From positions 1 to 64,000 of the forward strand of contig NZ_CANLBS010000004.1 of assembly GCF_947488945.1 (NCBI RefSeq): 64,000 nt of DNA, read 5' to 3'. Positions 6,802-15,343 of this stretch are shown in pieces. Made by a program: the position numbers and the translations under genes. Positions within the stretch are counted from its first letter, which is position 1. Each line of letters begins with the position of its first letter. The notes beneath the pieces were generated by a model, which was not told where the DNA came from, searched no databases, and was given only the letters and a program-made list of their open reading frames with translations. Source of the DNA: an uncultured Streptomyces sp. (GTDB taxonomy: Bacteria > Actinomycetota > Actinomycetes > Streptomycetales > Streptomycetaceae).

Positions 6802-8537
6802 CGACCCACCTCCGCTCGCGCGGAGAGCACTTCGTCGGCTCCAGCCGGAGGACGTAGCCCTGCGACCCACCTCCGCTCGCGCGGAGAGCACGAGGGCATC
6901 CGCGCCGACCGGGTCGGCCGCCCCGACCCACCTCCGCTCGCGCGGAGAGCACTGGAACGGGGTCATCGACTGGCCCTTGTAGGACGACCCACCTCCGCTC
7001 GCGCGGAGAGCACGCGACCTTCTCCAGAGTGCCCATGGCGGTTTCCGACCCACCTCCGCTCGCGCGGAGAGCACCAACTTCGGCAGCGCGGGCACGAGCA
7101 TCACGACGACCCACCTCCGCTCGCGCGGAGAGCACAACCAGCACGCCGCGCTCACCGACGACCCGGACGACCCACCTCCGCTCGCGCGGAGAGCACTTCG
7201 CCCACGGCGACGAGCCGATGCCGGCCGCCGACCCACCTCCGCTCGCGCGGAGAGCACCGACACAGGCCGCGGTCGCGGTGGCCCGGCAACGACCCACCTC
7301 CGCTCGCGCGGAGAGCACCTCACCGCGAAACTGGGCCCAGTTCGCTCTATCGACCCACCTCCGCTCGCGCGGAGAGCACGGTGGGCGTACGAGAGCCAGA
7401 ACGCCCCGGCGGGACCCACCTCCGCTCGCGCGGAGAGCACGCGCTCAGCTCGTTCGGCGCGACGGCCCGCAGCGACCCACCTCCGCTCGCGCGGAGAGCA
7501 CGCCGACGTGAAGCCCTTCTGCGCGTCCATGAGCGACCCACCTCCGCTCGCGCGGAGAGCACTGGGACATGCGGGGCAGCGTCGATCCCGAGTACGACCC
7601 ACCTCCGCTCGCGCGGAGAGCACCGCGACACCACCTACGCGAAGATCGAATCGGCCGACCCACCTCCGCTCGCGCGGAGAGCACTTCGGGTCGCTGGCGT
7701 AGGAATACCCGCCGTACGACCCACCTCCGCTCGCGCGGAGAGCACTCGTCCGGGGCCGGGACCGATACCGGGTCCAGCGACCCACCTCCGCTCGCGCGGA
7801 GAGCACATCCGCCCAGGTGATCCGCGCCATCGGCGATGCGACCCACCTCCGCTCGCGCGGAGAGCACGAGCGCGAGTTCTGTTGCTCCTCCGGCGAGGTC
7901 GACCCACCTCCGCTCGCGCGGAGAGCACGTGCGCCGCACCATCTGCGAGCGCCACAGGTCCGACCCACCTCCGCTCGCGCGGAGAGCACACGCCGGGGCG
8001 ATCTGCGGAAGCACAAAGGGAGGACCCACCTCCGCTCGCGCGGAGAGCACTACGGCGATTGCATTGCCATCCTGTTGATGGGTGACCCACCTCCGCTCGC
8101 GCGGAGAGCACCGGGGTCCCGAAGGTGATGGTCGCGCAGGAGTCGACCCACCTCCGCTCGCGCGGAGAGCACGGTCAGCGGCGCCGCCGGGTTCTGCCGG
8201 CGCGCGACCCACCTCCGCTCGCGCGGAGAGCACATCGAGCGCAGACCCTCGACGGCCCCGACGTCCGACCCACCTCCGCTCGCGCGGAGAGCACTATGTC
8301 GTTCTCGCTGAGACATAGTGACGCATCGACCCACCTCCGCTCGCGCGGAGAGCACGGGGATGCGGCACGGCCTGGTCGCGGTCCTGCGACCCACCTCCGC
8401 TCGCGCGGAGAGCACCCGGCCGTCCGACAGATCGCCGAGGAATGGAACGACCCACCTCCGCTCGCGCGGAGAGCACTCCGGGCGGACAACCGGCGTGTCC
8501 GCCGGGGCCGACCCACCTCCGCTCGCGCGGAGAGCAC
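6802..8537 (-). CRISPR. type I-E-like CRISPR array, 29 repeats and 28 spacers
   Basis: I count 29 copies of a 29-base repeat at a period of 61 bases, giving 32-base spacers. The exception is the spacer at 8356-8386, which is 31 bases. On the minus strand the repeat begins GTGCTCTCCGCGCGAGCGGA and ends GGTGGGTCG. It contains a six-base CTCCGC/GCGGAG stem around GCGA, the type I-E pattern seen in other Streptomyces. This puts transcription leftward with the leader at the right end. Repeats are identical except at one position, the last base on the transcribed strand: G in 26 repeats, C in those at 7412 and 8022, A in that at 8083. All spacers differ. No cas gene occurs anywhere in the window. 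Confidence 0.98.
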
Positions 8538-8640
8538 CCTTTTTGACCTGGCACGTTAGAGGGGCTTTGCTCTTTCTTGACTCTCGTTCGGAGTGGCCGG
8601 GCCTGGATGTCCAGCACGCAGCAGTGAGTGCCGAGTGCGG
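8538..8640 (-). promoter_or_regulatory. probable CRISPR leader
   Basis: Judged by repeat orientation, the array's upstream side is to the right. Read leftward, this stretch is more A/T-rich than its surroundings and ends in CAGGTCAAAAAGG directly against the first repeat. It has an A/G-rich AAGAAAGAGCAAAG segment a little further out. That is what an I-E leader with its promoter would look like. No base-level promoter assignment is possible by eye. Confidence 0.5.
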
Positions 8641-8896
8641 GTCGCGCTACTCGGCAACAGCTGCCTCGTCTGCGTCGAGCCGTAGTTTCGTTCGAGCATC
8701 GAGAGGACTTCCTCGCATCCAACGCCTGGGATCAAGATTTCGTTGTGGGTTGGGGGCCGTTGGCGTGCAGGCCGCCTGAAGTGACCAGCGGTGATGCTGC
8801 CCACGTTCACTACCGACAGTGCCCTCCCCGGTCGGTCAAGTCTAGGTGTGGGGTCCGGGGCTGCGAGGGGCTTTCGTTTGCTCCGGTCGTACCCGC
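8641..8896. other. non-coding stretch between CRISPR leader and pseudogene
   Basis: No convincing gene, RNA or repeat was seen. Longer open frames here lack ribosome-binding sites and recognisable protein motifs. Confidence 0.4.
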
Positions 8897-9306
8897 CCAC
8901 CGTCTCTCCCGTCCCCCGGCTGTGGTGCCTCGACTGCGTTTTCTTCGGGGCCCGAGGAAGTGCGGGGTGGGGTGGAGGGTTTCTTCGAGGGCGGCCTTAG
9001 TGGCGGCGAGGATTTCGCGGGTGTCGTCGTGGCACCAGGTGAGGTAGTGCACGCCGGTGCCGTAGGCGTCGATGCCGGCAAATTTGACAGAGTGTGACGG
9101 CGCGGCAGATGTGGAAGCCTTGGCTCACCGGGATCGCGCGGTCCATATCCAAAGGTGCGGTCGTCGGGCACGCCGCGCTGGGTGAGGTCGGTGCGCATGG
9201 CGTCGGGCTCGTCGTATGCGGTACGGCTATGGACGCCCGCGGCAAGTACCGCCCGCACCTTCCCTGCTCCGTACAACTCCGCTGCCGCGTCAAGCCGGTG
9301 GCGAAC
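8897..9306 (-). pseudogene. decayed copy of the SanA/YdcF-like gene
   Basis: Reading leftward, three frames together reproduce much of the intact gene at 10169-10993: GAGKVRAVLAAGVHSRTAYD and PDAMRTDLTQRGVPDDR in one frame, MDRAIPVSQGFHICRAVTLC in a second, and TREILAATKAALEETLHPTP in a third. Compared with the intact copy it lacks the N-terminal third, has lost about 60 bases around the DYAGFDSWDSC segment, and carries at least two frameshifts. It is a relic of a duplication, now separated from the intact copy by the crystallin-like gene. Confidence 0.85.
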
Positions 9307-9546
9307 TGCCTGCGTCCGCGTTCCGTGGCTCCGGCGTTCTGCCGGGAGTGTGGCGGACGCGCTTCGGGCGAGAGGCCAGCAGGCCCCGCGAGGGCTGTGA
9401 CCGCATCCGAAGCAGCTCTCTCACGTGGTGAACCGGTGTGCCGTCCTCCACGTTGCGCTGGTTGGACGCGCGTGCGTCCCTGCGTTGCCGCCGTGCCCTG
9501 TGGTCCACGGCGGCACTACACCCACCACGGAAGGAACAACTCACCA

Positions 9547-9888
9547 GTGAAGCGCTTCCTCACACGTCTCGCGGTAGTCGCGGCGGCCGGTGCCATCGCC
9601 GTTGTGCTGCCGGCTTCGTCGGCGTCCGCCATCAACCGCGTCGGTTGTAACGAATCGGGCTACCTGACGGTTCACAACTCGGGCGGCTCCCTCTGCTTCG
9701 CCAACGCGGGCACGGAAAGCGTCGCGATTTACGGCGTGGACCAGATCTGGACCGGCAACAACAAGGTCACGTTCGAATACGTGCCGAAGCTGGGCGCGTC
9801 GACGACCAGCGAGACCATTGAGAAGTGGAGCTACGGGAAGGTCACCGGCGAGCCCATTCACAAGATCACGAAGATCAGGATCTGGTAG
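9547..9888 (+). CDS. small secreted beta/gamma-crystallin (SKLP-like) protein
   Basis: A 113-residue preprotein with a clear signal peptide: KR at residues 2-3, a hydrophobic core VVAAAGAIAVVL, and a probable cut after ASSASA near residue 29. The mature part begins INRVGC and contains LCFANAGTESVAIYGVDQIW and TGNNKVTFEY, a pattern I recognise from Streptomyces single-domain beta/gamma-crystallins, including the killer-toxin-like protein SKLP. Two Cys could form a disulfide. Members of this fold bind calcium; SKLP is reported toxic to yeast, but activity here is unknown. The GTG start has AAGGAAC ten bases upstream. A nine-base hairpin, GCCGCCGTG/CACGGCGGC (9487-9514), precedes the RBS. It sits alone between the two SanA-like copies. 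Confidence 0.75.
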   Translation: MKRFLTRLAVVAAAGAIAVVLPASSASAINRVGCNESGYLTVHNSGGSLCFANAGTESVAIYGVDQIWTGNNKVTFEYVPKLGASTTSETIEKWSYGKVTGEPIHKITKIRIW

Positions 9889-10168
9889 CACCCCACACGG
9901 CTGCACGACGTAGCCACCGTGCCGTTGAGGGAGGTGTTCGACACCGCCTCAGCGGCACGACCGCGTCTGCACGGCAGCCGGGCCCGGCTCGCTACCGAGC
10001 GCGGACGCCTCCCCGAACGGTAGTTGGCCCGGCCATAGCCTTCCCAGGGGCACGCAATTGCACTTCCCGCGCTCGACCGCACCGCACATGGTCTCCGGCA
10101 GGGGAGCCGCGCTCAGGGAAGTTGCTCAAGCGGGATCGCCGACCGTCTCGCTCGCTGCCGTCCCTCGC

Positions 10169-10993
10169 CTACCGCCCTTCCCCGTCCCCCGACAGTGCTG
10201 CCTCGATTCCGTCTTCCTCGGGGCCGAGGAAGTGTGGGTCGGGTCGGAGGGTTGCGTCGAGGGCGGCCTTGGTGGCGGCGAGTATTTCGCGGGTGCCGCC
10301 GTAGTACCAGGTGATGTCGTGTACATCGTCCACGCCGATGCCGTAGGCGTCGATGCCGGCGGAGCGGCAGAGGGTGACGGCGCGGCGGATGTGGAAGCCC
10401 TGGCTCACCAGGATGGCGCGGTCGACGCCGAAGATGCGTTTGGCGCGGACGCAGGAGTCCCAGCTGTCGAAGCCCGCGTAGTCGCTGACGATGCGGTCGT
10501 CGGGCACGCCGTGCTGGGTGAGGTAGGTGCGCATCGCGTCCGGCTCGTCGTACTCGGTGCGGCTGTTGTCGCCCGTGACCAGTACCGCCCGTACCTTGCC
10601 GGCCTCGTACAAGTCCACTGCCGCGTCCAGCCGGTGGGCGAGGTAAGGCGTCGGCTTACCGTCCCAGAGGCCCGCGCCGAAGACGACGGCGACGTCTTGT
10701 GCGGGAACGTCCGAGGCGGTCCGCACGTGCGTGTCGGCCGCCGTGTACATCCACGTCATCGGAGTGAGCGCCAGGACGCAGGCGAGCAGCAGGCCCTGGA
10801 ACGCGCGGCGTTGACCGCGTCGGGTGCGCGGGACGAGCGCCGCGAGGCGCGCCGCGAACTTCCGCGGCGTGCGTGACCTCGCGGCCGACAGGAGCCGGGA
10901 CGGGGACAGTGACGAGGACGGTGGTCGTGACGGGGACGGTGGCCGGAACCGCCCCGACAGCTCCGAGATCCTGGGTAGTTGCGGTCTTCGCAC
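10169..10993 (-). CDS. SanA/YdcF-like (DUF218) membrane-anchored protein
   Basis: A 274-residue protein of the DUF218/SanA/YdcF family. The first 65 residues are Arg/Ser-rich and cytoplasmic. One membrane segment (AFQGLLLACVLALTPMTWMY, about 68-87) is followed by the extracytoplasmic domain with DVAVVFGAGLWDGKPTPYL, VRAVLVTGDNSRTEYDEPDA, GVPDDRI and ILVSQGFHIRRAVTLC. E. coli SanA affects envelope permeability to vancomycin; the biochemical role is not settled. The GTG start at 10993 is chosen for the GGGAGGG six bases upstream. It is divergent from the HAD gene. A decayed second copy lies at 8897-9306. Confidence 0.85.
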   Translation of the reverse strand: MRRPQLPRISELSGRFRPPSPSRPPSSSLSPSRLLSAARSRTPRKFAARLAALVPRTRRGQRRAFQGLLLACVLALTPMTWMYTAADTHVRTASDVPAQDVAVVFGAGLWDGKPTPYLAHRLDAAVDLYEAGKVRAVLVTGDNSRTEYDEPDAMRTYLTQHGVPDDRIVSDYAGFDSWDSCVRAKRIFGVDRAILVSQGFHIRRAVTLCRSAGIDAYGIGVDDVHDITWYYGGTREILAATKAALDATLRPDPHFLGPEEDGIEAALSGDGEGR

Positions 10994-11132
10994 GGTATCC
11001 CTCCCGGCCGGCGCGGGACAGGGACCGCGTGGCGCTCTCCACCTGTCGGACGCGTGATCACGGCCCAGGGTTTCCGCCAGCCCCGAACATTTTGCCAAAA
11101 GCGCAGGTCGGAGGAGGGAGGGGCCGGGCATC

Positions 11133-12089
11133 ATGTGGCGCATGACCGCTACGGACCGCTTTTCCGACCTGCCTCCGACCTGCGCGCCCGCCGTTCGCCC
11201 GCGTGTGGTCGCCACCGACCTCGACGGGACCCTGCTGCGCCGCGACGGCACGTTGTCGCCGCGCACGTTGCGGGCGCTGGACGCGGCTCGGGGCGGGGGC
11301 GCCGAGGTCGTGGTGGTGACGGCCCGGCCGCCCAGGTATCTGGACCGGCTCGCGACCGCGACGGGACTGACCGGGACCGCCGTGTGCAGCAACGGTGCGG
11401 ACGTGTACGACCTCGCCTCCCGTGCCGTCCTCTCCTCCCGGGTGCTTGCCCCCGACACCGTTCGCCGGGTCACCGATGCGCTGACGGCGGCCGTGCCGGG
11501 CATCGCCTTCGCCCTGGAGACCGGTACCCGGGTTCTGTTTGAGCCTGCCTTCGGGCTGCGGCACGCGGGGGACGAGGCGGCCGAGATGCCGGTGCCGTCC
11601 CGTGAGGCGCTCTGGCGCTCAGGGGTGGCCGTCACCAAGCTGCTGGCGTGGTCCGACAGCATCGACGCGGACACCCTGATGACCCTCGCCCGGGTCGTCG
11701 CCCCCGAGTGGGCTCAGGTCACGCACTCCGGCGGCCCCGGACTGCTGGAGATCAGCGCGCCGGGCGTCACCAAGGCGTCCACCCTGGCCGAGGTGTGCGC
11801 CGGCTGGTCGGTGTCCGCCGCCGAGGTCGTCGCCTTCGGTGACATGCCCAACGACTTGGCCGTCCTGGGCTGGGCCGGGGCCGGTTACGCGATGGGCAAC
11901 GCCCACCCCGCCGTCCTCGCCGCGACCTCTCTGCGTACCTCGACCAACGAGGAGGACGGAGTCGCGGCCGTGCTGGAGCGCCTGTTCGGGACGGGTACCT
12001 CTACGGGCGCGGGCACGGGCGCGGGCACGGTCCTGGCTCCGGCCGAGCGGGCCGGTACGGCGGCGGACACGCAGACGACCCCCGCCTGA
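11133..12089 (+). CDS. HAD-superfamily (Cof-type) hydrolase
   Basis: A 318-residue Cof/HAD-IIB type phosphatase. Motif I is VVATDLDGTLLRRDG (residues 25-39) with the nucleophile and acid/base Asp pair. Motif II is VVVVTARP. The C-terminal motif is VVAFGDMPNDLAVL with the Mg-binding Asp residues, followed by AGAGYAMGNAHP. Such enzymes dephosphorylate sugar phosphates or nucleotides; the substrate is unknown. The last 35 residues are a Gly/Thr/Ala low-complexity tail (GTGTSTGAGTGAGT) not needed for the fold. A G-rich ribosome-binding region lies before ATG 11133; ATG 11142 is an alternative. Confidence 0.87.
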   Translation: MWRMTATDRFSDLPPTCAPAVRPRVVATDLDGTLLRRDGTLSPRTLRALDAARGGGAEVVVVTARPPRYLDRLATATGLTGTAVCSNGADVYDLASRAVLSSRVLAPDTVRRVTDALTAAVPGIAFALETGTRVLFEPAFGLRHAGDEAAEMPVPSREALWRSGVAVTKLLAWSDSIDADTLMTLARVVAPEWAQVTHSGGPGLLEISAPGVTKASTLAEVCAGWSVSAAEVVAFGDMPNDLAVLGWAGAGYAMGNAHPAVLAATSLRTSTNEEDGVAAVLERLFGTGTSTGAGTGAGTVLAPAERAGTAADTQTTPA

Positions 12090-12309
12090 TCGCTTGCCGC
12101 CCGGTCCTTGTCCGACCACCTCTGGTCCTGCCCGACCCTCGATGCCCCGGCCCCACCGAACCCCCACCGACGTGCTGCCCACCGCCCCCACCGCCCACCG
12201 GCCCCGTTTCCGCCACCTGTCATCGCGTCCCCGTCCCGCGTGAGGGGGTGGAAAAAGGGCGTGACCGCCGGGCAACGGACCAGCAACCTCCGTCCGGCAC
12301 CATCGACGT

Positions 12310-13299
12310 ATGACGGATCAGGCGCAGAACCCCAGCCGCGAGCCCTCCCCCCGCGACGGCGGCCACCACGCCTGCCCCGACAGCCCTGACAGCGCCACGC
12401 ACCTCGGTTCCCGGCCCACCGACCAGGCCGCCCGCCTCAGCCTCGTAGCGCCGAACGGATCTCGTACTGGACCCCGTACGGGTACCCGTACTGGACCTCG
12501 TACGGGTACCCGTACGGGCCCTCGCACAGCGCCCCGCACCGCTCCTCCCGCGCTCGTCGCCGTCGCGCACGGCAGCCGGGACCCGCGCGCCCTGCGTACC
12601 ACTCAGGAACTCCTCTCCCTCGTCCGCGAGCTGCGCCCCGGCCTCGACGTACGGCTCGGGCACATCGAACTCAACGCGCCCCTGCTGCCCGACACGCTCG
12701 CCGGGCTCGGGCGGGGCGACGCCGTCCTCGTACCGCTGCTGCTCGGGCGCGGGCACCACGTCAAGCACGACCTGCCGCTCGCCGCCGCCGGGGCGCCGCT
12801 GCTGCGTACCAGGATCGCCGCCCCGCTCGGGCCCCACCCGCTGCTGGTGGAAGCGCTGTACGGGCGGCTCGTGGAGGCGGGCTGGCCGGCCGACGGGCCC
12901 GCGCCAGGCGGGGCGGCCGTGGTGCTGGCGGCGGCCGGGTCGCGCGACCCGGAGTCGGCGGTCGACACCCGGCGTACCGCTCGGATGCTGTCCGAGCGGC
13001 TCCGCGGGGTGCCCGTCGTCCCCGCGTACGCCTCCGCCGCCACCCCGACCGTGCCCGTAGCGGTACGGGCCCTGGCGGCACGCGGTCACCACCGGGTCGC
13101 CGTCGCCTCCTACTTCGCCGCCCCCGGTCGCTTCGCCACCGCCGCGGCCGACGCCGCGCCCGGCATCGCGGCCGCCCCGCTGGGCGCGCACCCCGCGATG
13201 GCCCGGTTGCTGCTGCACCGCTACGACTCGGCCCTGGCCGCCGCACCCCCAGTCCCCGACACCCTCGCCACGGGCGCAGCCCTCGCGGCCCTCGCCTGA
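12310..13299 (+). CDS. sirohydrochlorin chelatase-like protein (CbiX family)
   Basis: A 329-residue protein. From about residue 79 it matches the CbiX/SirB chelatase fold in two tandem halves. The first begins [16 protein letters not shown] with the catalytic His, and contains [26 protein letters not shown] and PLGPHPLL. The second begins [16 protein letters not shown], where the equivalent of His is Ala, so only one active site is complete. Chelatases of this type insert Fe into sirohydrochlorin for siroheme, the cofactor of nitrite and sulfite reductases, which suits the nasA gene in the same region. The first 78 residues are disordered and hold an RTGPRTGT repeat. No strong ribosome-binding site was seen at the ATG. 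Confidence 0.8.
   Translation: MTDQAQNPSREPSPRDGGHHACPDSPDSATHLGSRPTDQAARLSLVAPNGSRTGPRTGTRTGPRTGTRTGPRTAPRTAPPALVAVAHGSRDPRALRTTQELLSLVRELRPGLDVRLGHIELNAPLLPDTLAGLGRGDAVLVPLLLGRGHHVKHDLPLAAAGAPLLRTRIAAPLGPHPLLVEALYGRLVEAGWPADGPAPGGAAVVLAAAGSRDPESAVDTRRTARMLSERLRGVPVVPAYASAATPTVPVAVRALAARGHHRVAVASYFAAPGRFATAAADAAPGIAAAPLGAHPAMARLLLHRYDSALAAAPPVPDTLATGAALAALA
12463..12534. repeat. 24-base in-frame tandem repeat
   Basis: Three consecutive 24-base units lie inside the N-terminal part of the chelatase-like gene. The first two differ at one base (CGTACTGGACCCC versus CGTACTGGACCTC) and the third is diverged. Each unit also contains the inverted pair CGTAC/GTACG. In protein they give a repeating basic RTGPRTGT motif. 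Copy number is likely to vary between strains. Confidence 0.85.
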
Positions 13300-13493
13300 G
13301 CGACCCGCACCCGGCCGATCGCACTCCGCCGATCGCACCCGGCCGACCGCACCCGCCGTCCGGCTTCCCCGCCCCGGCGGCGAACGGGCCGGTGTCCGAA
13401 AGGCGCGGGCCGCCCCCCGAATTCACCCGCAGGACCCCGCGAGCAGGGCAAGCCCACGACACGCTGTCGGTCCCGGTCGCTACTGTCGGGAGT

Positions 13494-14990
13494 ATGGACG
13501 GGACACAGGGCGCACACGGAGCACATCGGGCACCGGGCACACCGGCCGACCGGACCCCCACCGCGGGGGCCGTGCCGCGATCACCGGCGACCCCGCACGC
13601 ACCGGCCGGCGCGCAGAACGCCTCGGCACAGACCGGCGCGCAGAGTGCCCCCGCACCGGCCGGCCCCCGCCCGCAGACCGCCGCCGCCCTGCCCCAGCCG
13701 CCCCACCCGCAGGCGACCCCCTACACGTACGCCGACACCGAGCGCTGGGACGCCGAGCCGGACAAGCGGCCCGGCCGCACCGCCTTCCAGCGCGACCGCG
13801 CCCGGGTGCTGCACTCCGCGGCGCTGCGCAGGCTGGCCGGGAAGACGCAGGTGGTCACGCCCGGCACCCGGGGCCTGTCCTGGGACGCCAGTCCCCGCAC
13901 CCGGCTCACCCACTCCCTGGAGTGCGCCCAGGTCGGCCGCGAGCTCGGGGCGGTGCTGGGGTGCGACCCGGACCTGGTGGAGGCGGCCTGCCTCTCCCAC
14001 GACATGGGCCACCCGCCGTTCGGGCACAACGGGGAGCAGGCGCTCAACGACTTCGCCTCCGACTGCGGAGGCTTCGAGGGCAACGCCCAGTCGCTGCGGC
14101 TGCTGACCCGGCTGGAGCCGAAGCGGTTCGTCCGCGACCCCCGCACCGGGGAGCCGACCAGCGTCGGGCTCAACCTCACCCGGGCCGCGCTGGACGCCGC
14201 CACCAAGTACCCGTGGCCGCGCGGCGGCCGTCCCGACGATCCGGCCTCCCCGAAGTTCGGGGTGTACGAGGACGACGTGCCGGTGTTCGAGTGGGCCCGC
14301 CGGGACGCGCCGGCCGGGCGTACCTGCTTCGAGGCGCAGGTCATGGACTGGTCCGACGACGTCGCCTATTCGGTCCACGACTTCGAGGACGGACTGCACG
14401 CCGGTCACATCGACCCCGGTTGCCTGTCCGTCGAGGCCGAACGGCAGGAGATCTGCTCGGTCGCCCTCGGCCGGTACGTCCCGGCGGACACCGACCCGGC
14501 GGAGCTGTCCGAGGCGCTGGACCGGCTGACGGCGGAGGAGTGGTGGCCGCACGGCTACGACGGCTCCGCCGTGTCCCAGGCCCGGCTGAAGGACGCCACC
14601 AGCCAGCTCATCGGCCGGTTCTGCCAGGCGGCGGAGAGCGCCACCCGTGATCTCTACGGGCCGGGACGGCTCGGCCGGTACGCCGCCGAACTCGTCGTCC
14701 CGCGTGCCGTCCAGCACGAGTGCGCGATGCTCAAGGCGGTCGCCGACCGGTACGTGATGCAGCGCGCCGAACAGGAGGCGATCCGGGCCGACCAGCGGAT
14801 CGTCATCGCTGAACTCGCCGCCGCGCTCACCACCCGTGCCCCCGAGGGGCTGGAGCCGCAGTTCCGTGCGCTGTTCCTGGCGGCGGACGACGACCGGGCC
14901 CGCAAGCGCGTCCTCGTCGACCAGATCGCGGCCCTCACCGACGCCGCCGCCCGCTCCCTGCACCGCCGCCTCACCTCCACCCCGCACTGA
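13494..14990 (+). CDS. dgt: deoxyguanosinetriphosphate triphosphohydrolase
   Basis: A 498-residue HD-domain dGTPase of the Dgt family, which splits dNTPs into nucleoside and tripolyphosphate. The metal-binding pattern is present: His140 (RLTHSLE), the pair His169-Asp170 ([15 protein letters not shown]) and a later [16 protein letters not shown] segment with the closing Asp. [18 protein letters not shown] is a typical family stretch. The first 75 residues are Ala/Pro/Thr-rich and disordered, so the exact start is uncertain. The ATG at 13494 follows a GGGAG only two bases away and was chosen because the upstream frame has no better site. It precedes the FAD reductase and dnaG, the usual Streptomyces order. 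Confidence 0.9.
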   Translation: MDGTQGAHGAHRAPGTPADRTPTAGAVPRSPATPHAPAGAQNASAQTGAQSAPAPAGPRPQTAAALPQPPHPQATPYTYADTERWDAEPDKRPGRTAFQRDRARVLHSAALRRLAGKTQVVTPGTRGLSWDASPRTRLTHSLECAQVGRELGAVLGCDPDLVEAACLSHDMGHPPFGHNGEQALNDFASDCGGFEGNAQSLRLLTRLEPKRFVRDPRTGEPTSVGLNLTRAALDAATKYPWPRGGRPDDPASPKFGVYEDDVPVFEWARRDAPAGRTCFEAQVMDWSDDVAYSVHDFEDGLHAGHIDPGCLSVEAERQEICSVALGRYVPADTDPAELSEALDRLTAEEWWPHGYDGSAVSQARLKDATSQLIGRFCQAAESATRDLYGPGRLGRYAAELVVPRAVQHECAMLKAVADRYVMQRAEQEAIRADQRIVIAELAAALTTRAPEGLEPQFRALFLAADDDRARKRVLVDQIAALTDAAARSLHRRLTSTPH

Positions 14991-15343
14991 CCCGCCAGCC
15001 CCGCACTGGCCCCGCTCCCGCACTGGGGAGACCGCCCGCCCCGCACTGAGGAGACCGCGCCGCAGCGCCCCGCACCGAGCCCGCCGTCCCGTCCCGCCCC
15101 GCCGACACCGCCCCCGCGCCCGGAACTCCCCCGCAGGGCGGGACCTGCCGTTGAGGGGGCGCGCCGACCTCCTGGGTCGGGGGCGCGGGTGATCTGCTGG
15201 GAACGTGCGGGCGACCCCCGGGGAACCGGCGCACAGCGACAGGGTGTGAGCTGTACGGGGCACACCCTCTTTCGCCATCACGCTGTGTGCGGGACGCTCG
15301 CAGCGGGACGGCGCCGCGCAGAACAGTACTGAGGAGGCATCAC
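14991..15343. other. intergenic region between dgt and the FAD reductase
   Basis: Contains no gene. The left part has short imperfect direct repeats of CCCCGCACTG..GGAGACCG; the right part must hold the reductase promoter. GAGGAGG at 15331-15337 is its ribosome-binding site. No other element was recognised. Confidence 0.5.

Noticed and set aside
6763..8016. Long open frames across the CRISPR array encoding repeated PPPLARRA or SARAEVG peptides
   Set aside because: They arise because the 29-base repeat plus 32-base spacers contain no stops in several frames; the regular 61-base period and identical repeats prove an array, not a gene.
8556..8900. Minus-strand 114-codon frame to the right of the CRISPR array
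   Set aside because: No ribosome-binding site, overlaps the probable leader, and resembles nothing I know.
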